Positions 9,290-18,162 are shown, counted from the stretch's first letter. The stretch is 64,000 nt of DNA from HT1-32 sp040219025 (GCA_040219025.1 JAVJTE010000020.1:930001-994000), one strand, 5' to 3'. The notes: generated by a model not told the origin, from the letters alone. A program made the numbers and translations.

Positions 9290-9459
9290 CTGTCTGTATC
9301 CCCGTTATCCCGGGGACCGGGATCGTTGTCGCGCAACTTTGCTTTGCGCCGCCTGAGATTGTCCCGCAGGGCCACAGCCAGCCGCGCCTCGCGTTCCTGC
9401 TCGGACCGGCTTTTCCCGGGTTTCGGCTGCTGCCGTGGCCTGTTCTCACTGTCATTCAT
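9286..9459 (-). CDS. Small basic conserved-type protein, 57 residues
   Basis: Reading the minus strand from the ATG at 9459 gives a 57-residue highly charged protein: an acidic/Gln-Pro N-terminus (MNDSENRPRQQPKPGK), a central amphipathic helix (EQEREARLAVALRDNLRRR) and an Asp/Arg tail. Its TGA at 9288-9286 overlaps the dCMP deaminase ATG as ATGA, a classic coupling arrangement. Small proteins with the same REARLAxALRxNLRRRKA-like look are frequent in alphaproteobacterial genomes in my recollection, but I cannot name a family. A different frame starting at 9455 is an out-of-phase shadow. Function unknown. Confidence 0.65.
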   Translation of the reverse strand: MNDSENRPRQQPKPGKSRSEQEREARLAVALRDNLRRRKAKLRDNDPGPRDNGDTDR

Positions 9460-9479
9460 AAACCTGACCCAACTGTTAT

Positions 9480-9507
9480 TGACGAGGCTGTCAAGGAAAA
9501 TACTGGC
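9480..9507 (+). promoter_or_regulatory. Possible sigma-70 type promoter for the EF-hand protein gene
   Basis: A TTGACG hexamer begins in this segment about 115 bp before the ATG at 9601, and TACTGG lies 16 bp further on. The -10 element is poor, so this is only a candidate. The gene itself has a strong ribosome-binding site, GGAGGG, ending about 6 bases before the ATG. Confidence 0.25.
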
Positions 9508-9600
9508 TAAAACTTAATGAATGTGTATAGTACGTACCCATCAGCACCAGAAGGTGTGCTGTATTTTGTTTAGACCTTTGTAGAATGACGGAGGGTCACC

Positions 9601-10410
9601 ATGTCTGAAGATATTCCCAGCCGACCGACGCCGCCCGCAGAATTTGCCCGGTTGTCGAGCCAGAATACTGTCCTTGCTGACCGGTTGAACGCGGATATTG
9701 CTGCATCCCAGCAGCGTGCGCAGACGACAGGCGACAGGTTCAGTCGCAACGACGAAGCACAGATCGACCTGAGCCCTGCAGGACGCGAGGCGCTGGCCGC
9801 TTCCCGGACTGTCGGTAATCTGGATAATGATAACCAGCAATCCTACGGCAATTCCAGAGATGGCGCTGATGAAGCCGCCCGGTTCGCAGCTGTTCTGCGT
9901 GACCGTGCAACGCGATCCGAACGTGACAGTTCACCGACCCTGACGGAGAGCAACCGGCAGGATCCCCGGACGGAGCCGGCCGGTGGTGGTACGGAAAACA
10001 ATCCGGTCGACAATGCGGCCCATCTCAGCCCGGCCGAGATCGTCGGCACGGCGGATGCTGTTGCCCGGCTGGACCGGAACCAGGATGGCCGGATCGATCA
10101 GGCCGAGCAGGCCCGTGTGCTGCGCGAGCGCCAGACAGGCGGGGATGCGCGGTTGCGTCTGTATCAACAGACATCGGATCTCGGGGCAACCCGGGATACA
10201 GACATCATCAAGGACCCGGTACCCGATACAGACAGGAACCTGACCGGTTTTGCGTCGGAAAAGGCCGAGCAGCAGACTGATGCAACGCAGCAGCAGCCGA
10301 TCTATCGCGAGCCGGAAAAAATTTATGACGAGTCCGCCGTGGCCGGCGACAAGCCGGACAGAACGGCGGGTAAAGTCGTTGAACCACCGAATGCCGGTTT
10401 TGCGGCCTGA
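9601..10410 (+). CDS. Low-complexity hydrophilic protein with one EF-hand-like loop
   Basis: A 269-residue protein with no signal peptide and no membrane segment, rich in Asp, Arg, Gln, Thr and Pro and probably mostly disordered. One region stands out: residues 158-169 read DRNQDGRIDQAE, a canonical calcium-binding EF-hand loop with Asp, Asn, Asp at positions 1, 3, 5 and Glu at 12. The preceding residues ADAVARL could form the entering helix. I do not recognise a family for the rest. The gene is monocistronic, between a divergent minus-strand run and tRNA-Thr. A Ca2+-responsive or scaffold role is inference only. Confidence 0.75.
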   Translation: MSEDIPSRPTPPAEFARLSSQNTVLADRLNADIAASQQRAQTTGDRFSRNDEAQIDLSPAGREALAASRTVGNLDNDNQQSYGNSRDGADEAARFAAVLRDRATRSERDSSPTLTESNRQDPRTEPAGGGTENNPVDNAAHLSPAEIVGTADAVARLDRNQDGRIDQAEQARVLRERQTGGDARLRLYQQTSDLGATRDTDIIKDPVPDTDRNLTGFASEKAEQQTDATQQQPIYREPEKIYDESAVAGDKPDRTAGKVVEPPNAGFAA

Positions 10411-10448
10411 TTTCTGCTTCCCGGCTCACAGGATGATCGCCGGAAAAT

Positions 10449-10464
10449 ATCTGTAAAAACAGAT
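10449..10464. other. Small perfect hairpin upstream of tRNA-Thr
   Basis: ATCTGT and ACAGAT pair perfectly around a four-A loop, 38 bp after the stop of the EF-hand protein gene. It could be a weak terminator for that gene or part of the tRNA promoter region. There is no U-tract after it. Confidence 0.3.
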
Positions 10465-10522
10465 TAGCTATGCACTTGCGGAGCATGGAACCCTGTGGCA
10501 TGTTCCGCGCCCTCCACACCCG

Positions 10523-10597
10523 GCCGCCATAGCTCAGGGGTAGAGCGCACCCTTGGTAAGGGTGAGGTCGAAAGTTCGATTCTTTCTGGCGGCACCA
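10523..10597 (+). tRNA. tRNA-Thr (anticodon GGT)
   Basis: A 75-nt cloverleaf with encoded CCA. The acceptor stem GCCGCCA pairs perfectly with TGGCGGC, the D arm is GCTC...GAGC, the anticodon stem CACCC/GGGTG closes a TTGGTAA loop with anticodon GGT at 10555-10557, and the T arm is GAAAG TTCGATT CTTTC. It reads ACC/ACU threonine codons. Confidence 0.97.
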
Positions 10598-10716
10598 TTT
10601 TTCCCGTTCCATCATGAAATTCACTGCCGGTGACCGGCGGTATATGTATTTTTACGGATCGACGCAGACTGGCGGGTGACCTATCACTGCAGGCTGAAAA
10701 CACTCCGGGATCCGTC

Positions 10717-12174
10717 ATGGAAGCTCTCGCAAATATCCGGCAGCAGGCTGCCAATGTCCTCGTGCCGTTTCTCTGGGCGCATGTGGTCCTGATTTTTCTG
10801 GCCGGTCTGCAGACCGGCAATGACTGGACCGGTTCGCTGATTGCATCGGTGATCTTCTGCACAGTTGCAACCCTTGCCTGGCGGCTGCCCGGCTGCCCGC
10901 GGGTCATCATGCGAATCATTACAGCCGTTGCCCTGATGGGGCAGGTGATGCTGCTGGTTTACATGTACCGCAATCATCCCTGGCAGATTGACCTGCATAT
11001 GTATTTCTTTGCCGGTCTCGCGATGCTGGCCTTTTTTTGTGACGTGAAGGTTCTTCTGGCCGCCGCGGCTGTGGTTGCGGTTCATCACCTGTCACTGAAC
11101 TTCACCCTGCCGACCTGTATTTTTCCCGATGGCGCCAACTTCTTCCGTGTGGTTCTGCATGCGGTGATTGTCGTTGCTGAAACGCTGGTCCTGATGGTTC
11201 TTGTGATCCGTCTGAACCGGAATTTTCTTGCTGCTGACGATTCCCTGTCGGACCTGAAAGCGGCTGGCGAGAAAATCAGTGCCGAACAGTCCCGGGCACT
11301 GGAACTGGAGAAGGAAGCCAGCCTGCAGCGGGTCCGGACGAGACAGGAACTGGCCGGCAATATCGAGCAGTCGGTTGGCGGCGCGATTGGCCGGATTGCG
11401 GCGACAACTGATGATGTCCGGCGTACCGCGGGCACCGTCAAGGATGTCTCCAGGGAAACCGCACAGCAGGCGGGCGAGGTCTCCCGCTCGGTCAATGCGG
11501 CGTCAGACCGGGTTGCCGGAATTGCCGCGGCAATGGAGGAAATGAATGCTTCCGTCGCGGAGATTGCCCGTCAGGTTGCGACGTCTGCCGAGGTCGCACG
11601 GGAAGCCGAGACGGAAGCCGGTTCGGCGATGGGTCAGGTCCGTGAACTGGATGCAAGTTCGCACAAGATCGGCCATGTGGTTCAGCTGATCACCGATATC
11701 GCGGAACAGACCAACCTGCTGGCCCTGAATGCAACGATTGAGGCCGCGCGGGCGGGTGACGCGGGCAAGGGATTTGCCGTCGTCGCCAATGAGGTGAAGA
11801 ATCTGGCAACCCAGACCGCGAAAGCGACCAAGGATATCGCCGAGCAGGTCGGGTCCATTCAGTCAGCCACCGGCGTGACCGTAGATGCCATCGAGCATAT
11901 CAATGCGACGATCAACCGTATGAGTGAAATCTCGGGCACGATTTCTGCCGCCGTCGAGGAACAGGAAGCGGCGAACCGGGAAATTTCCTCAGGGGTTCAG
12001 GAAGCTGCCAACGAGACGGCGATCATTGCCCAGGGTGTCGGGGCGCTGGCGGATGCCGCCGGACAGCTCGACCAGACCGCCGCAGAACTGGATCAGGTGG
12101 CCTCTTCCCTTGCGTCGGAGACGGATGGCGTGCGGCAGGATCTCGGAACCTTCGTCAGCAAGTTACGTTCCTGA
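10717..12174 (+). CDS. Methyl-accepting chemotaxis protein with a multi-pass membrane sensor and no visible HAMP
   Basis: A 485-residue chemoreceptor from the ATG at 10717; an earlier in-frame ATG at 10630 would add 29 unconvincing residues. The N-terminal 190 residues contain about five to six membrane helices with almost no periplasmic loop, including the motif HPWQIDLHMYFFA. A linker coiled coil follows, then the signalling domain with the highly conserved tip ITDIAEQTNLLALNATIEAA and AGKGFAVVANEVKNLA. I see no HAMP domain between membrane and signalling parts. It relays signals to CheA/CheW at the inner membrane; the ligand is unknown and may be sensed within the membrane. Confidence 0.9.
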   Translation: MEALANIRQQAANVLVPFLWAHVVLIFLAGLQTGNDWTGSLIASVIFCTVATLAWRLPGCPRVIMRIITAVALMGQVMLLVYMYRNHPWQIDLHMYFFAGLAMLAFFCDVKVLLAAAAVVAVHHLSLNFTLPTCIFPDGANFFRVVLHAVIVVAETLVLMVLVIRLNRNFLAADDSLSDLKAAGEKISAEQSRALELEKEASLQRVRTRQELAGNIEQSVGGAIGRIAATTDDVRRTAGTVKDVSRETAQQAGEVSRSVNAASDRVAGIAAAMEEMNASVAEIARQVATSAEVAREAETEAGSAMGQVRELDASSHKIGHVVQLITDIAEQTNLLALNATIEAARAGDAGKGFAVVANEVKNLATQTAKATKDIAEQVGSIQSATGVTVDAIEHINATINRMSEISGTISAAVEEQEAANREISSGVQEAANETAIIAQGVGALADAAGQLDQTAAELDQVASSLASETDGVRQDLGTFVSKLRS

Positions 12175-12230
12175 CGCCGGGTAGTCCGCAGCTGTTTTTT
12201 CTCAAGACGGTCCGGCTGAGAACAGGGTGA

Positions 12231-13382
12231 TCAGGCGGTTCGGCAGAGCGCAAGGCAGGTGATGTCATCAGCCGGGTCGGCCCCGCCGATATGTTGGTTG
12301 AGGCTCTGCATCGCGCCGCCGACGACGTCGGCAGCCGACGAACCATCCGCCTGATCTGACAACAGCCGGATCAGGCGTGAGGTCTCGAACCTTTCACCGG
12401 CATCATCACGGGCGTCGATCGCACCATCTGTGTAGATAATCAGCCGGTCACCGGCGGCCAGCGAGGCGGTGCGGGTTTGATAGGGCAGGCCGGACTGCAC
12501 GCCGGCGATGACACCGTCCGGGTTATCCAGCCGGTCAATCCTGCCGCCCTGACGGCGGATGACCGGCAGGTCATGCCCGGCATTGGCAAATTCGAGCGCT
12601 CCGGTGGCCGGGTCATAGACGGCATAAAACAGGGTCACCAGCATGTTCGCCGGTTCCTGTTCGGCAATCTGGTCATTGACCCGGTGCAGGCAGTCACCGG
12701 GGGTGCAGCCTGAAAGCGCGGTCGCCTTCAGCATGGTCCGGGCTATCGCCATGAACAGGGCAGCCGGAACGCCTTTTCCGGCGATGTCACCGACAACCAG
12801 CCCGATTCGCGAATCCGGCAACTGGAAAACATCATAGAAATCGCCGCCGACAGCCCGCGCCGGGTGCATTTCCGCGTGAACCTCATAGCGGGCATCTTTC
12901 GGGAACTGCCGCGGCAGGATGCTCTGCTGCAGCCGTCGTGCGACTTCCAGCTCGCGCCGGATGGAAGCCAGCTCGACCTCCTGCTTCTCGGCATCGCGGA
13001 GCAGGGCAACATGTTCAATGGTCTTGTTCAGCGTGATTTCCAGATCCTGAAAATCAATTGGCTTGGTAACAAAATCAAAGGCCCCGGAGTTCATGGCACT
13101 GCGGATATTGTCCATGTCGCCATAGGCAGAGACCACCACAGCCCTGATATCGGGCCGTACGTCGGCCAGTTCGTTCAGCAGGGCCAGGCCATCCATCCGC
13201 GGCATGTTGATATCGGTCAGCAGCACATCAATGGCGGGGTTGTCTGTCAGGGTCTGCAGTGCGTGCCGGCCATCCGCGGCAAACAGGAATTCCAGTTCAC
13301 CCGAGCGGATACGCCGCCGGAATCGCTGGCGGACAAGCATCTCGAAATCCGGTTCGTCGTCGGCAACCAGGATAGTCGGCAT
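12231..13382 (-). CDS. Response regulator with SpoIIE-type (PP2C) serine phosphatase output
   Basis: A 383-residue two-domain protein starting at the ATG at 13382, where the receiver signature MPTILVADDE begins; earlier in-frame ATGs would add up to 57 residues of non-domain sequence. The receiver has the acidic pocket DDE, phosphoacceptor Asp57 in LLTDINMP and the Lys of VTKP. A coiled-coil linker (EVELASIRRELEVARRLQQSILP) leads to a PP2C/SpoIIE phosphatase with GGDFYDV, GDIAGKGVPAALFM and the C-terminal DDITCL. Such RsbU-like proteins dephosphorylate an anti-anti-sigma factor in partner-switching pathways (family knowledge); no such partner is in the window. It is divergent from the GGDEF-EAL gene. 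Confidence 0.92.
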   Translation of the reverse strand: MPTILVADDEPDFEMLVRQRFRRRIRSGELEFLFAADGRHALQTLTDNPAIDVLLTDINMPRMDGLALLNELADVRPDIRAVVVSAYGDMDNIRSAMNSGAFDFVTKPIDFQDLEITLNKTIEHVALLRDAEKQEVELASIRRELEVARRLQQSILPRQFPKDARYEVHAEMHPARAVGGDFYDVFQLPDSRIGLVVGDIAGKGVPAALFMAIARTMLKATALSGCTPGDCLHRVNDQIAEQEPANMLVTLFYAVYDPATGALEFANAGHDLPVIRRQGGRIDRLDNPDGVIAGVQSGLPYQTRTASLAAGDRLIIYTDGAIDARDDAGERFETSRLIRLLSDQADGSSAADVVGGAMQSLNQHIGGADPADDITCLALCRTA

Positions 13383-13537
13383 ATGGGTCTGTCTTGTTCC
13401 TGCTCTGGTGAAATGGCCATGGATAACCGGGAAGTACAAACCCTGTATTAAGAGGGTGACTTGTGGCATCAATTTGACGATAGGCAGAGTGCCGTAATGG
13501 CGGTCGAATTGTTCGGCGTTCTGCCGGGGGACTGTCT

Positions 13538-15853
13538 GTGAACATTCAATCACGTCTGATTGTCGTACTTTCTACCATATTTGCCATGGCTGTGCTGGGT
13601 TTTGGCTTTGTGCTGCTGGGGGTTGTCCTTCCGGGATTTCAGCATCTGGAACAACGCCACGCCGAAGCCAGCATGTCGCGCCTCAACAATGCCCTGACCG
13701 GTGAACTGGATGAACTTGAGCGTCTGGTCGTGGACTGGTCATACTGGGATGACAGCTGGGTTTATATGGCTGATCGCAACAAGGCGTACGAAAACAGCAA
13801 CCTTGTCGACAGTACCCTGGAAGATGCCGCCCTTGCGATGATCTGGATGGTCGATGCCGAAGGGATCACTGTCTGGCGCCGCTTCCTGCCCCGTGACAGC
13901 ACAAGAACCGTGGAGGTCGAGATTCTGCCCGAGACTCTTCCCGCCGGTCATCCGGTCCGGCAGGTGGCGCTGGATCAGAATATTCTCCGCGGCTTCATGA
14001 TGATTGGCGATCGCCCGGTAATGCTGGCTGCCAGCCCCATTCTGCCCAGCAGCGGCGGTGGTGCGGCGCGGGGAACGCTGGTCTTTGCACGGCATTTCGA
14101 TGCGGAGCAGATTCAGGTGTTGTCGGAGAGAATTCAGTATTCCCTGAGAGGTCTCTCACCGGGTGATGCCGAACTGCAGTCGCTGCCGCCTGCAATAGCC
14201 GGGCAGCTCGCTTCCCTGCCGGCCCGCAGCCCTGTGCTGGATTATGGGTCGCCTGACCATATCGAAGGAATGTTGCGCATTGACGGCATTTCAGGCGCGC
14301 CGCAGCTGGTGCTGGAAAGCCGGATTGACCGTGATATCACCCGGTTCGGTAACGAGACGGTCTTTTATTCTGCTTTGCTGCTGCTGGCGGCGGTCGTTAC
14401 CGCACTGGGCAGCGGGTTTCTGCTGTCCAGGCGGACAATCGCCCGTCCGGTCTATCTGCTTACCCGGCATATCGAACATATCGGCGAGACCGGTGATCTG
14501 GATGCGAAGATCTCCCTGCCTGGCAGAAACGAGCTGGCGCGCATGGCAACCGCCTTCAACAGGATGCAGGAGCGGTTGCAGAAACTGACTCATTTCGATC
14601 CGGTGACGGATCTTCCGAACCGTGTGCTGTTTGCGGACCGGGCCCGGCAGATCATTGCCAAGGCCCGCCGGGAGGAGCGAAAGGCGGCTATCATCTTCGT
14701 TGACCTCGACCGGTTCAAAAATGTGAATGATACCTTCGGACATGAGTATGGTGATGCGGTGCTGCGCGGCACGGCGGAACGCCTGACCCAACGGATCCGG
14801 TCGTCCGATACGGTGGCACGATTTGGCGGGGACGAATTCGCCATTGTTGCGGGCAGCTTTGGTCTGGCAGCAGATGTGGAAATTCTGGCCCGCAGCCTGC
14901 GCGACGGGTTTGAGGCACCGATAACCGCAGATGGCCGGGAAAGCTTTGTCGGCGGCAGCATCGGCCTGGCCCTGTTTCCGGATGACGGCGATGATGTGGA
15001 GACCTTGCTGAAGAATGCGGATATTGCGATGTACCGGGCAAAAGCCGCGGGTGGCGGATATGAATTCTTCGGCATCGAGGCCAGTCAGGCAGTCGAACAG
15101 CGCCATCTGCTGGAAAATGAGCTTCAGCAGGCAGTCAGGGGCAACGAGTTTGACCTGTTCTATCAGCCCCAGGTCCGGGTCGACGACCGGCAGATTTGCG
15201 GGGCGGAAGCGCTGATCCGCTGGCGCCACCCGGTGGACGGATGGCGCACCGCATCCCGGTTCATGCCGTTTGCCGAGGAAATCGGCATGTTCCGCCGGCT
15301 TGATGAATGGGTGTTGCGGCGGGCCCTGTCACAATGCGGGGAGGTCAGCCTGCCCCCCGATTTTGTTGTCGCGCTGAACCTCTCCTCGCGGGAATTCGAG
15401 ACCGAGGATCTGGCAGACATGCTCGGGCAGGTGCTGCAGGCCGGCCGCAATGCGGTTCCGGTGCTGGAACTGGAGATTACCGAGAATGCCCTCGTCAGGC
15501 CGTCGCCGGCAAACGAGGCAGCGATCAGGATGCTGCGGTCGCTCGATATCGTGGTGTCGCTGGATGATTTCGGTACCGGCTATTCTTCACTGTCCTATCT
15601 GAAAACCCTGCCGGTCGGGGCGCTGAAGATCGACCGTACTTTCGTTCAGGACCTGCCGGAGAATCCGGAAAGCCAGTCAATCGTCAGGGCGATCCTGTCC
15701 CTTGGCCAAAGCCTGTCCTATCGCGTCGTTGCCGAAGGCGTCGAGACACAGGCGCAGCACGATATTCTGAAGGAATTCGGCTGTCAGATCGCGCAGGGAA
15801 ATTTCTATGCCGAGCCGGAAGCGCCGGAAGTCTTCTTTGCCCGGTTCTGCTGA
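13538..15853 (+). CDS. CHASE4-HAMP-GGDEF-EAL c-di-GMP signalling protein
   Basis: A 771-residue membrane sensor starting with GTG at 13538 after a G-rich ribosome-binding site. An N-terminal helix, a periplasmic CHASE4-type domain (VVDWSYWDDSWVYM near residue 65), a second helix near residue 270 and a HAMP region lead to GGDEF (exact GGDEF at 430-434) and EAL (EAL at 557-559, with DDFGTGYSSL later). The inhibitory I-site RxxD (RSSD) sits exactly five residues before GGDEF. Both catalytic cores look intact, so it may make and degrade c-di-GMP; which activity dominates is not readable. Motility or biofilm control is the expected role. Confidence 0.93.
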   Translation: MNIQSRLIVVLSTIFAMAVLGFGFVLLGVVLPGFQHLEQRHAEASMSRLNNALTGELDELERLVVDWSYWDDSWVYMADRNKAYENSNLVDSTLEDAALAMIWMVDAEGITVWRRFLPRDSTRTVEVEILPETLPAGHPVRQVALDQNILRGFMMIGDRPVMLAASPILPSSGGGAARGTLVFARHFDAEQIQVLSERIQYSLRGLSPGDAELQSLPPAIAGQLASLPARSPVLDYGSPDHIEGMLRIDGISGAPQLVLESRIDRDITRFGNETVFYSALLLLAAVVTALGSGFLLSRRTIARPVYLLTRHIEHIGETGDLDAKISLPGRNELARMATAFNRMQERLQKLTHFDPVTDLPNRVLFADRARQIIAKARREERKAAIIFVDLDRFKNVNDTFGHEYGDAVLRGTAERLTQRIRSSDTVARFGGDEFAIVAGSFGLAADVEILARSLRDGFEAPITADGRESFVGGSIGLALFPDDGDDVETLLKNADIAMYRAKAAGGGYEFFGIEASQAVEQRHLLENELQQAVRGNEFDLFYQPQVRVDDRQICGAEALIRWRHPVDGWRTASRFMPFAEEIGMFRRLDEWVLRRALSQCGEVSLPPDFVVALNLSSREFETEDLADMLGQVLQAGRNAVPVLELEITENALVRPSPANEAAIRMLRSLDIVVSLDDFGTGYSSLSYLKTLPVGALKIDRTFVQDLPENPESQSIVRAILSLGQSLSYRVVAEGVETQAQHDILKEFGCQIAQGNFYAEPEAPEVFFARFC

Positions 15854-15972
15854 CCGGAATTCAGTTACCGGTGTTTCCGTAAACAAATCCGGTCATGTTT
15901 GCCTGTCCGGGTGAATTCTCTGCGTGATTTAGGTTAAATTCGCAGTTAAACCTTTAACTATAGATAATATCT

Positions 15973-17535
15973 ATGAAGGTTTTGTTACAAGTGACTGATT
16001 CCTCAGCGGCAGAGACTGAACTCAAACTTTCGATAGATCCGAAGAAACTGAAGGATATTGCATCCGTCATCCCGGCAGGATGGGTGATGTCGAGCCCGAA
16101 GACCCGCAAGCTCATCAATACCTATTACGACACTGATGATCTCCGTTTTCTGAAGGCCGGCTGCTCGTTGCGTGTCCGCGAGAGCGGTGGCAGGTTTATC
16201 CAGACCATCAAGTCGGATTCCGGTTCCGATGCATTGCATCGCAGGCTGGAACAGAACCGCGAACTTGCCGATAACACCATCACGGCTCCGGCAATTGATG
16301 ACCCGAAACTGGCCGAACAGATCGGGTTTCTGTTTCCGGACGATCTGGTGACCATTTTCTCGAACCGGTTTGAACGCCGGTCGATGGAGCTTACCTGTTC
16401 AGATACCGGTACGCTGGTGGAAGTGGCCTTTGACCGGGGTGTCGTCCGGTCGGGCCGTCGGCAGCAGCCCTTTGCCGAAGTCGAGATCGAACTTCTGGAG
16501 GGTCAGCCCGCCGATCTTTACCGGCTTGCGCAGCAGTTGCAGGAGAACGGCCCGCTTTATCTGAGCGGTGAAACAAAGTCGTCCCGGGGATACAGGCTGG
16601 CGCGAGGTATTCTGCCGGACTACAGGCTTGCCGGCGCGCCGGTGCTGGAACCGGAGACGTCGGTTGCCGTGGCAATGCGGGTGATCTTCAGGGATTGTTT
16701 TGGTCAGTGGATGGCCAATCATCCGGCGGTACTGTCGGATCATGACCCGGAAGGGGTGCACCAGATGCGTGTTGCCCTGCGCCGGTTCCGGTCGGCATTG
16801 TCGCTGCTGTCGGATTATTTACCGGAAACGGAGACCGCCCGCATCGGACGCGAGGTGAAATGGATCGCCGATGCACTGGGCCCGGCCCGTGATCTGGATG
16901 TGTTTCTGACCGAAATTCTGGCTGAAACGGCGGATGCTGCACTGACACCGGTGATGGTGGACCCGCTGCGGGAGGCGGCAGGCACGGCACGTAACCGCCG
17001 TCGGGCCGTGATGCGGCGGCTGCTGACCTCGCGGCGTTATACTTCGGCGGCACTGTCCATCGGCCTGTGGATCGAGAGGCTGGATACGACCGGACTGCCG
17101 GACAGCGCAACAGTTACGGAAATTTCACAGGCGGCAAACCGGCTGCTGACGGCGCAATGGCTGAAAGTCCTGAAACGCGGCCGGAAATTTGAGGGGCTGG
17201 ATTACGACAGCCGCCATATGGTCCGTATCGCACTGAAGAAGCTGCGCTATGCCAACGAGTTCTTCCGCAGCCTCTACAAACGGGACAAGGCCCGGAATTA
17301 CGGGCGAAAGCTGTCCGGTCTGCAGGATGATCTGGGTTTCATGAATGACATGGCGATGTCGATGCAGCTCTGCGATGATCTCTGCCGGGCTGATCCTGAA
17401 AACGTATCGCTTGCTGCGGCCCGGGGGTTTCTGCTGGGCTGGCAACAGCGCCGGCTGCATCATGACGAGGCCGGCATGGTGGCCCACTGGCGGGCGTTTG
17501 AACGTGCCAGACCCTATTGGGAGACGGGTGAATGA
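15973..17535 (+). CDS. CYTH-CHAD domain protein, probable inorganic triphosphatase
   Basis: A 520-residue cytoplasmic protein. The N-terminal CYTH domain (about residues 12-210) has the signature ExExK at Glu14, Glu16, Lys18, the metal- and triphosphate-binding tunnel entry, so hydrolysis of inorganic triphosphate is likely. The C-terminal CHAD domain (about 245-510) is helical with conserved histidines (HQMRVALRRFRSAL) and is thought to bind polyphosphate. The ATG at 15973 has no Shine-Dalgarno but is preceded by an AT-rich TATAGATAATATCT stretch. Its TGA overlaps the next gene's ATG by four bases. Confidence 0.9.
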   Translation: MKVLLQVTDSSAAETELKLSIDPKKLKDIASVIPAGWVMSSPKTRKLINTYYDTDDLRFLKAGCSLRVRESGGRFIQTIKSDSGSDALHRRLEQNRELADNTITAPAIDDPKLAEQIGFLFPDDLVTIFSNRFERRSMELTCSDTGTLVEVAFDRGVVRSGRRQQPFAEVEIELLEGQPADLYRLAQQLQENGPLYLSGETKSSRGYRLARGILPDYRLAGAPVLEPETSVAVAMRVIFRDCFGQWMANHPAVLSDHDPEGVHQMRVALRRFRSALSLLSDYLPETETARIGREVKWIADALGPARDLDVFLTEILAETADAALTPVMVDPLREAAGTARNRRRAVMRRLLTSRRYTSAALSIGLWIERLDTTGLPDSATVTEISQAANRLLTAQWLKVLKRGRKFEGLDYDSRHMVRIALKKLRYANEFFRSLYKRDKARNYGRKLSGLQDDLGFMNDMAMSMQLCDDLCRADPENVSLAAARGFLLGWQQRRLHHDEAGMVAHWRAFERARPYWETGE

Positions 17536-18158
17536 TCTCGATTCTGGTGGCAAACGCCAAAGGCGGATGTGGCAAGACGACCATCGCCACCAATCTTGCC
17601 GCCGCCTATGCCAGCCGGGGCTTCCAGACCTGGCTTGTCGATGCTGACCGCCAGCAGAGTGCGAGGCAATGGTGCGCCTTGCGGGGTAAGGATCAGCCAC
17701 TGATAACCTGTCACAAGTGGCGCGATGACCTGAAATTTCCGAAGCGGCCGGGATATCGGATGATCGTCGACGCCCCTGCCGGGGTCCGGACCAGGGCTTT
17801 CGCCGAACTGCTGGAAAAATGCGATCTGGCGATTGTCCCGGTCATGCCGTCCGGATTTGATATCGCGGCGAGCGAACGGCTGCTGGACCGGGTCGACAAA
17901 CTCAAGCCGGTCCGCAAGGGGAACAAGCCTGTGGCCGTGGTCGTCAACCGGTTCCGGAAAAGCACCAGAGCGGGAACCCTGCTTCTGAAAAGGCTGGAGG
18001 AGACCGGTCGCACACCGGCAGCGATTATCAGTGACCGGGCGGCCTATCCGGATTGCGCAAGTGCGGGCGAGGGGATCTTCGAGAAGCCGGGCCGAAGCTA
18101 TCTGCCGCTTGTCCGGGAGTGGGAGCCACTGATCCGGTTTATCGAATCCTTCGCCTGA
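17532..18158 (+). CDS. ParA/MinD-type P-loop ATPase coupled to the CYTH-CHAD gene
   Basis: A 208-residue ATPase with the deviant Walker A KGGCGKTT (Lys10 as signature lysine, Lys15) and a VDAD switch at about 36-39; the Walker B-like strand reads MIVDAPAG. It has no DNA-binding domain and no ParB partner nearby, so it is not a normal plasmid/chromosome partition ATPase. It overlaps the CYTH-CHAD gene by ATGA, which suggests the two proteins act together, perhaps positioning polyphosphate granules or a CHAD-bound cargo. That role is inference. The C-terminal half is the usual ParA fold with a short EPLIRFIESF ending. Confidence 0.85.
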   Translation: MISILVANAKGGCGKTTIATNLAAAYASRGFQTWLVDADRQQSARQWCALRGKDQPLITCHKWRDDLKFPKRPGYRMIVDAPAGVRTRAFAELLEKCDLAIVPVMPSGFDIAASERLLDRVDKLKPVRKGNKPVAVVVNRFRKSTRAGTLLLKRLEETGRTPAAIISDRAAYPDCASAGEGIFEKPGRSYLPLVREWEPLIRFIESFA

Positions 18159-18162
18159 AACC

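Noticed and set aside
9267..9455. 62-residue minus-strand frame starting at 9455
   Set aside because: Out of phase with the 57-residue gene that overlaps the deaminase start by ATGA and has the more protein-like sequence.
15934..15949. CtrA-type site TTAA-N-TTAA upstream of the CYTH-CHAD gene
   Set aside because: The two TTAA halves are separated by 8 bases, whereas the known CtrA site needs 7.
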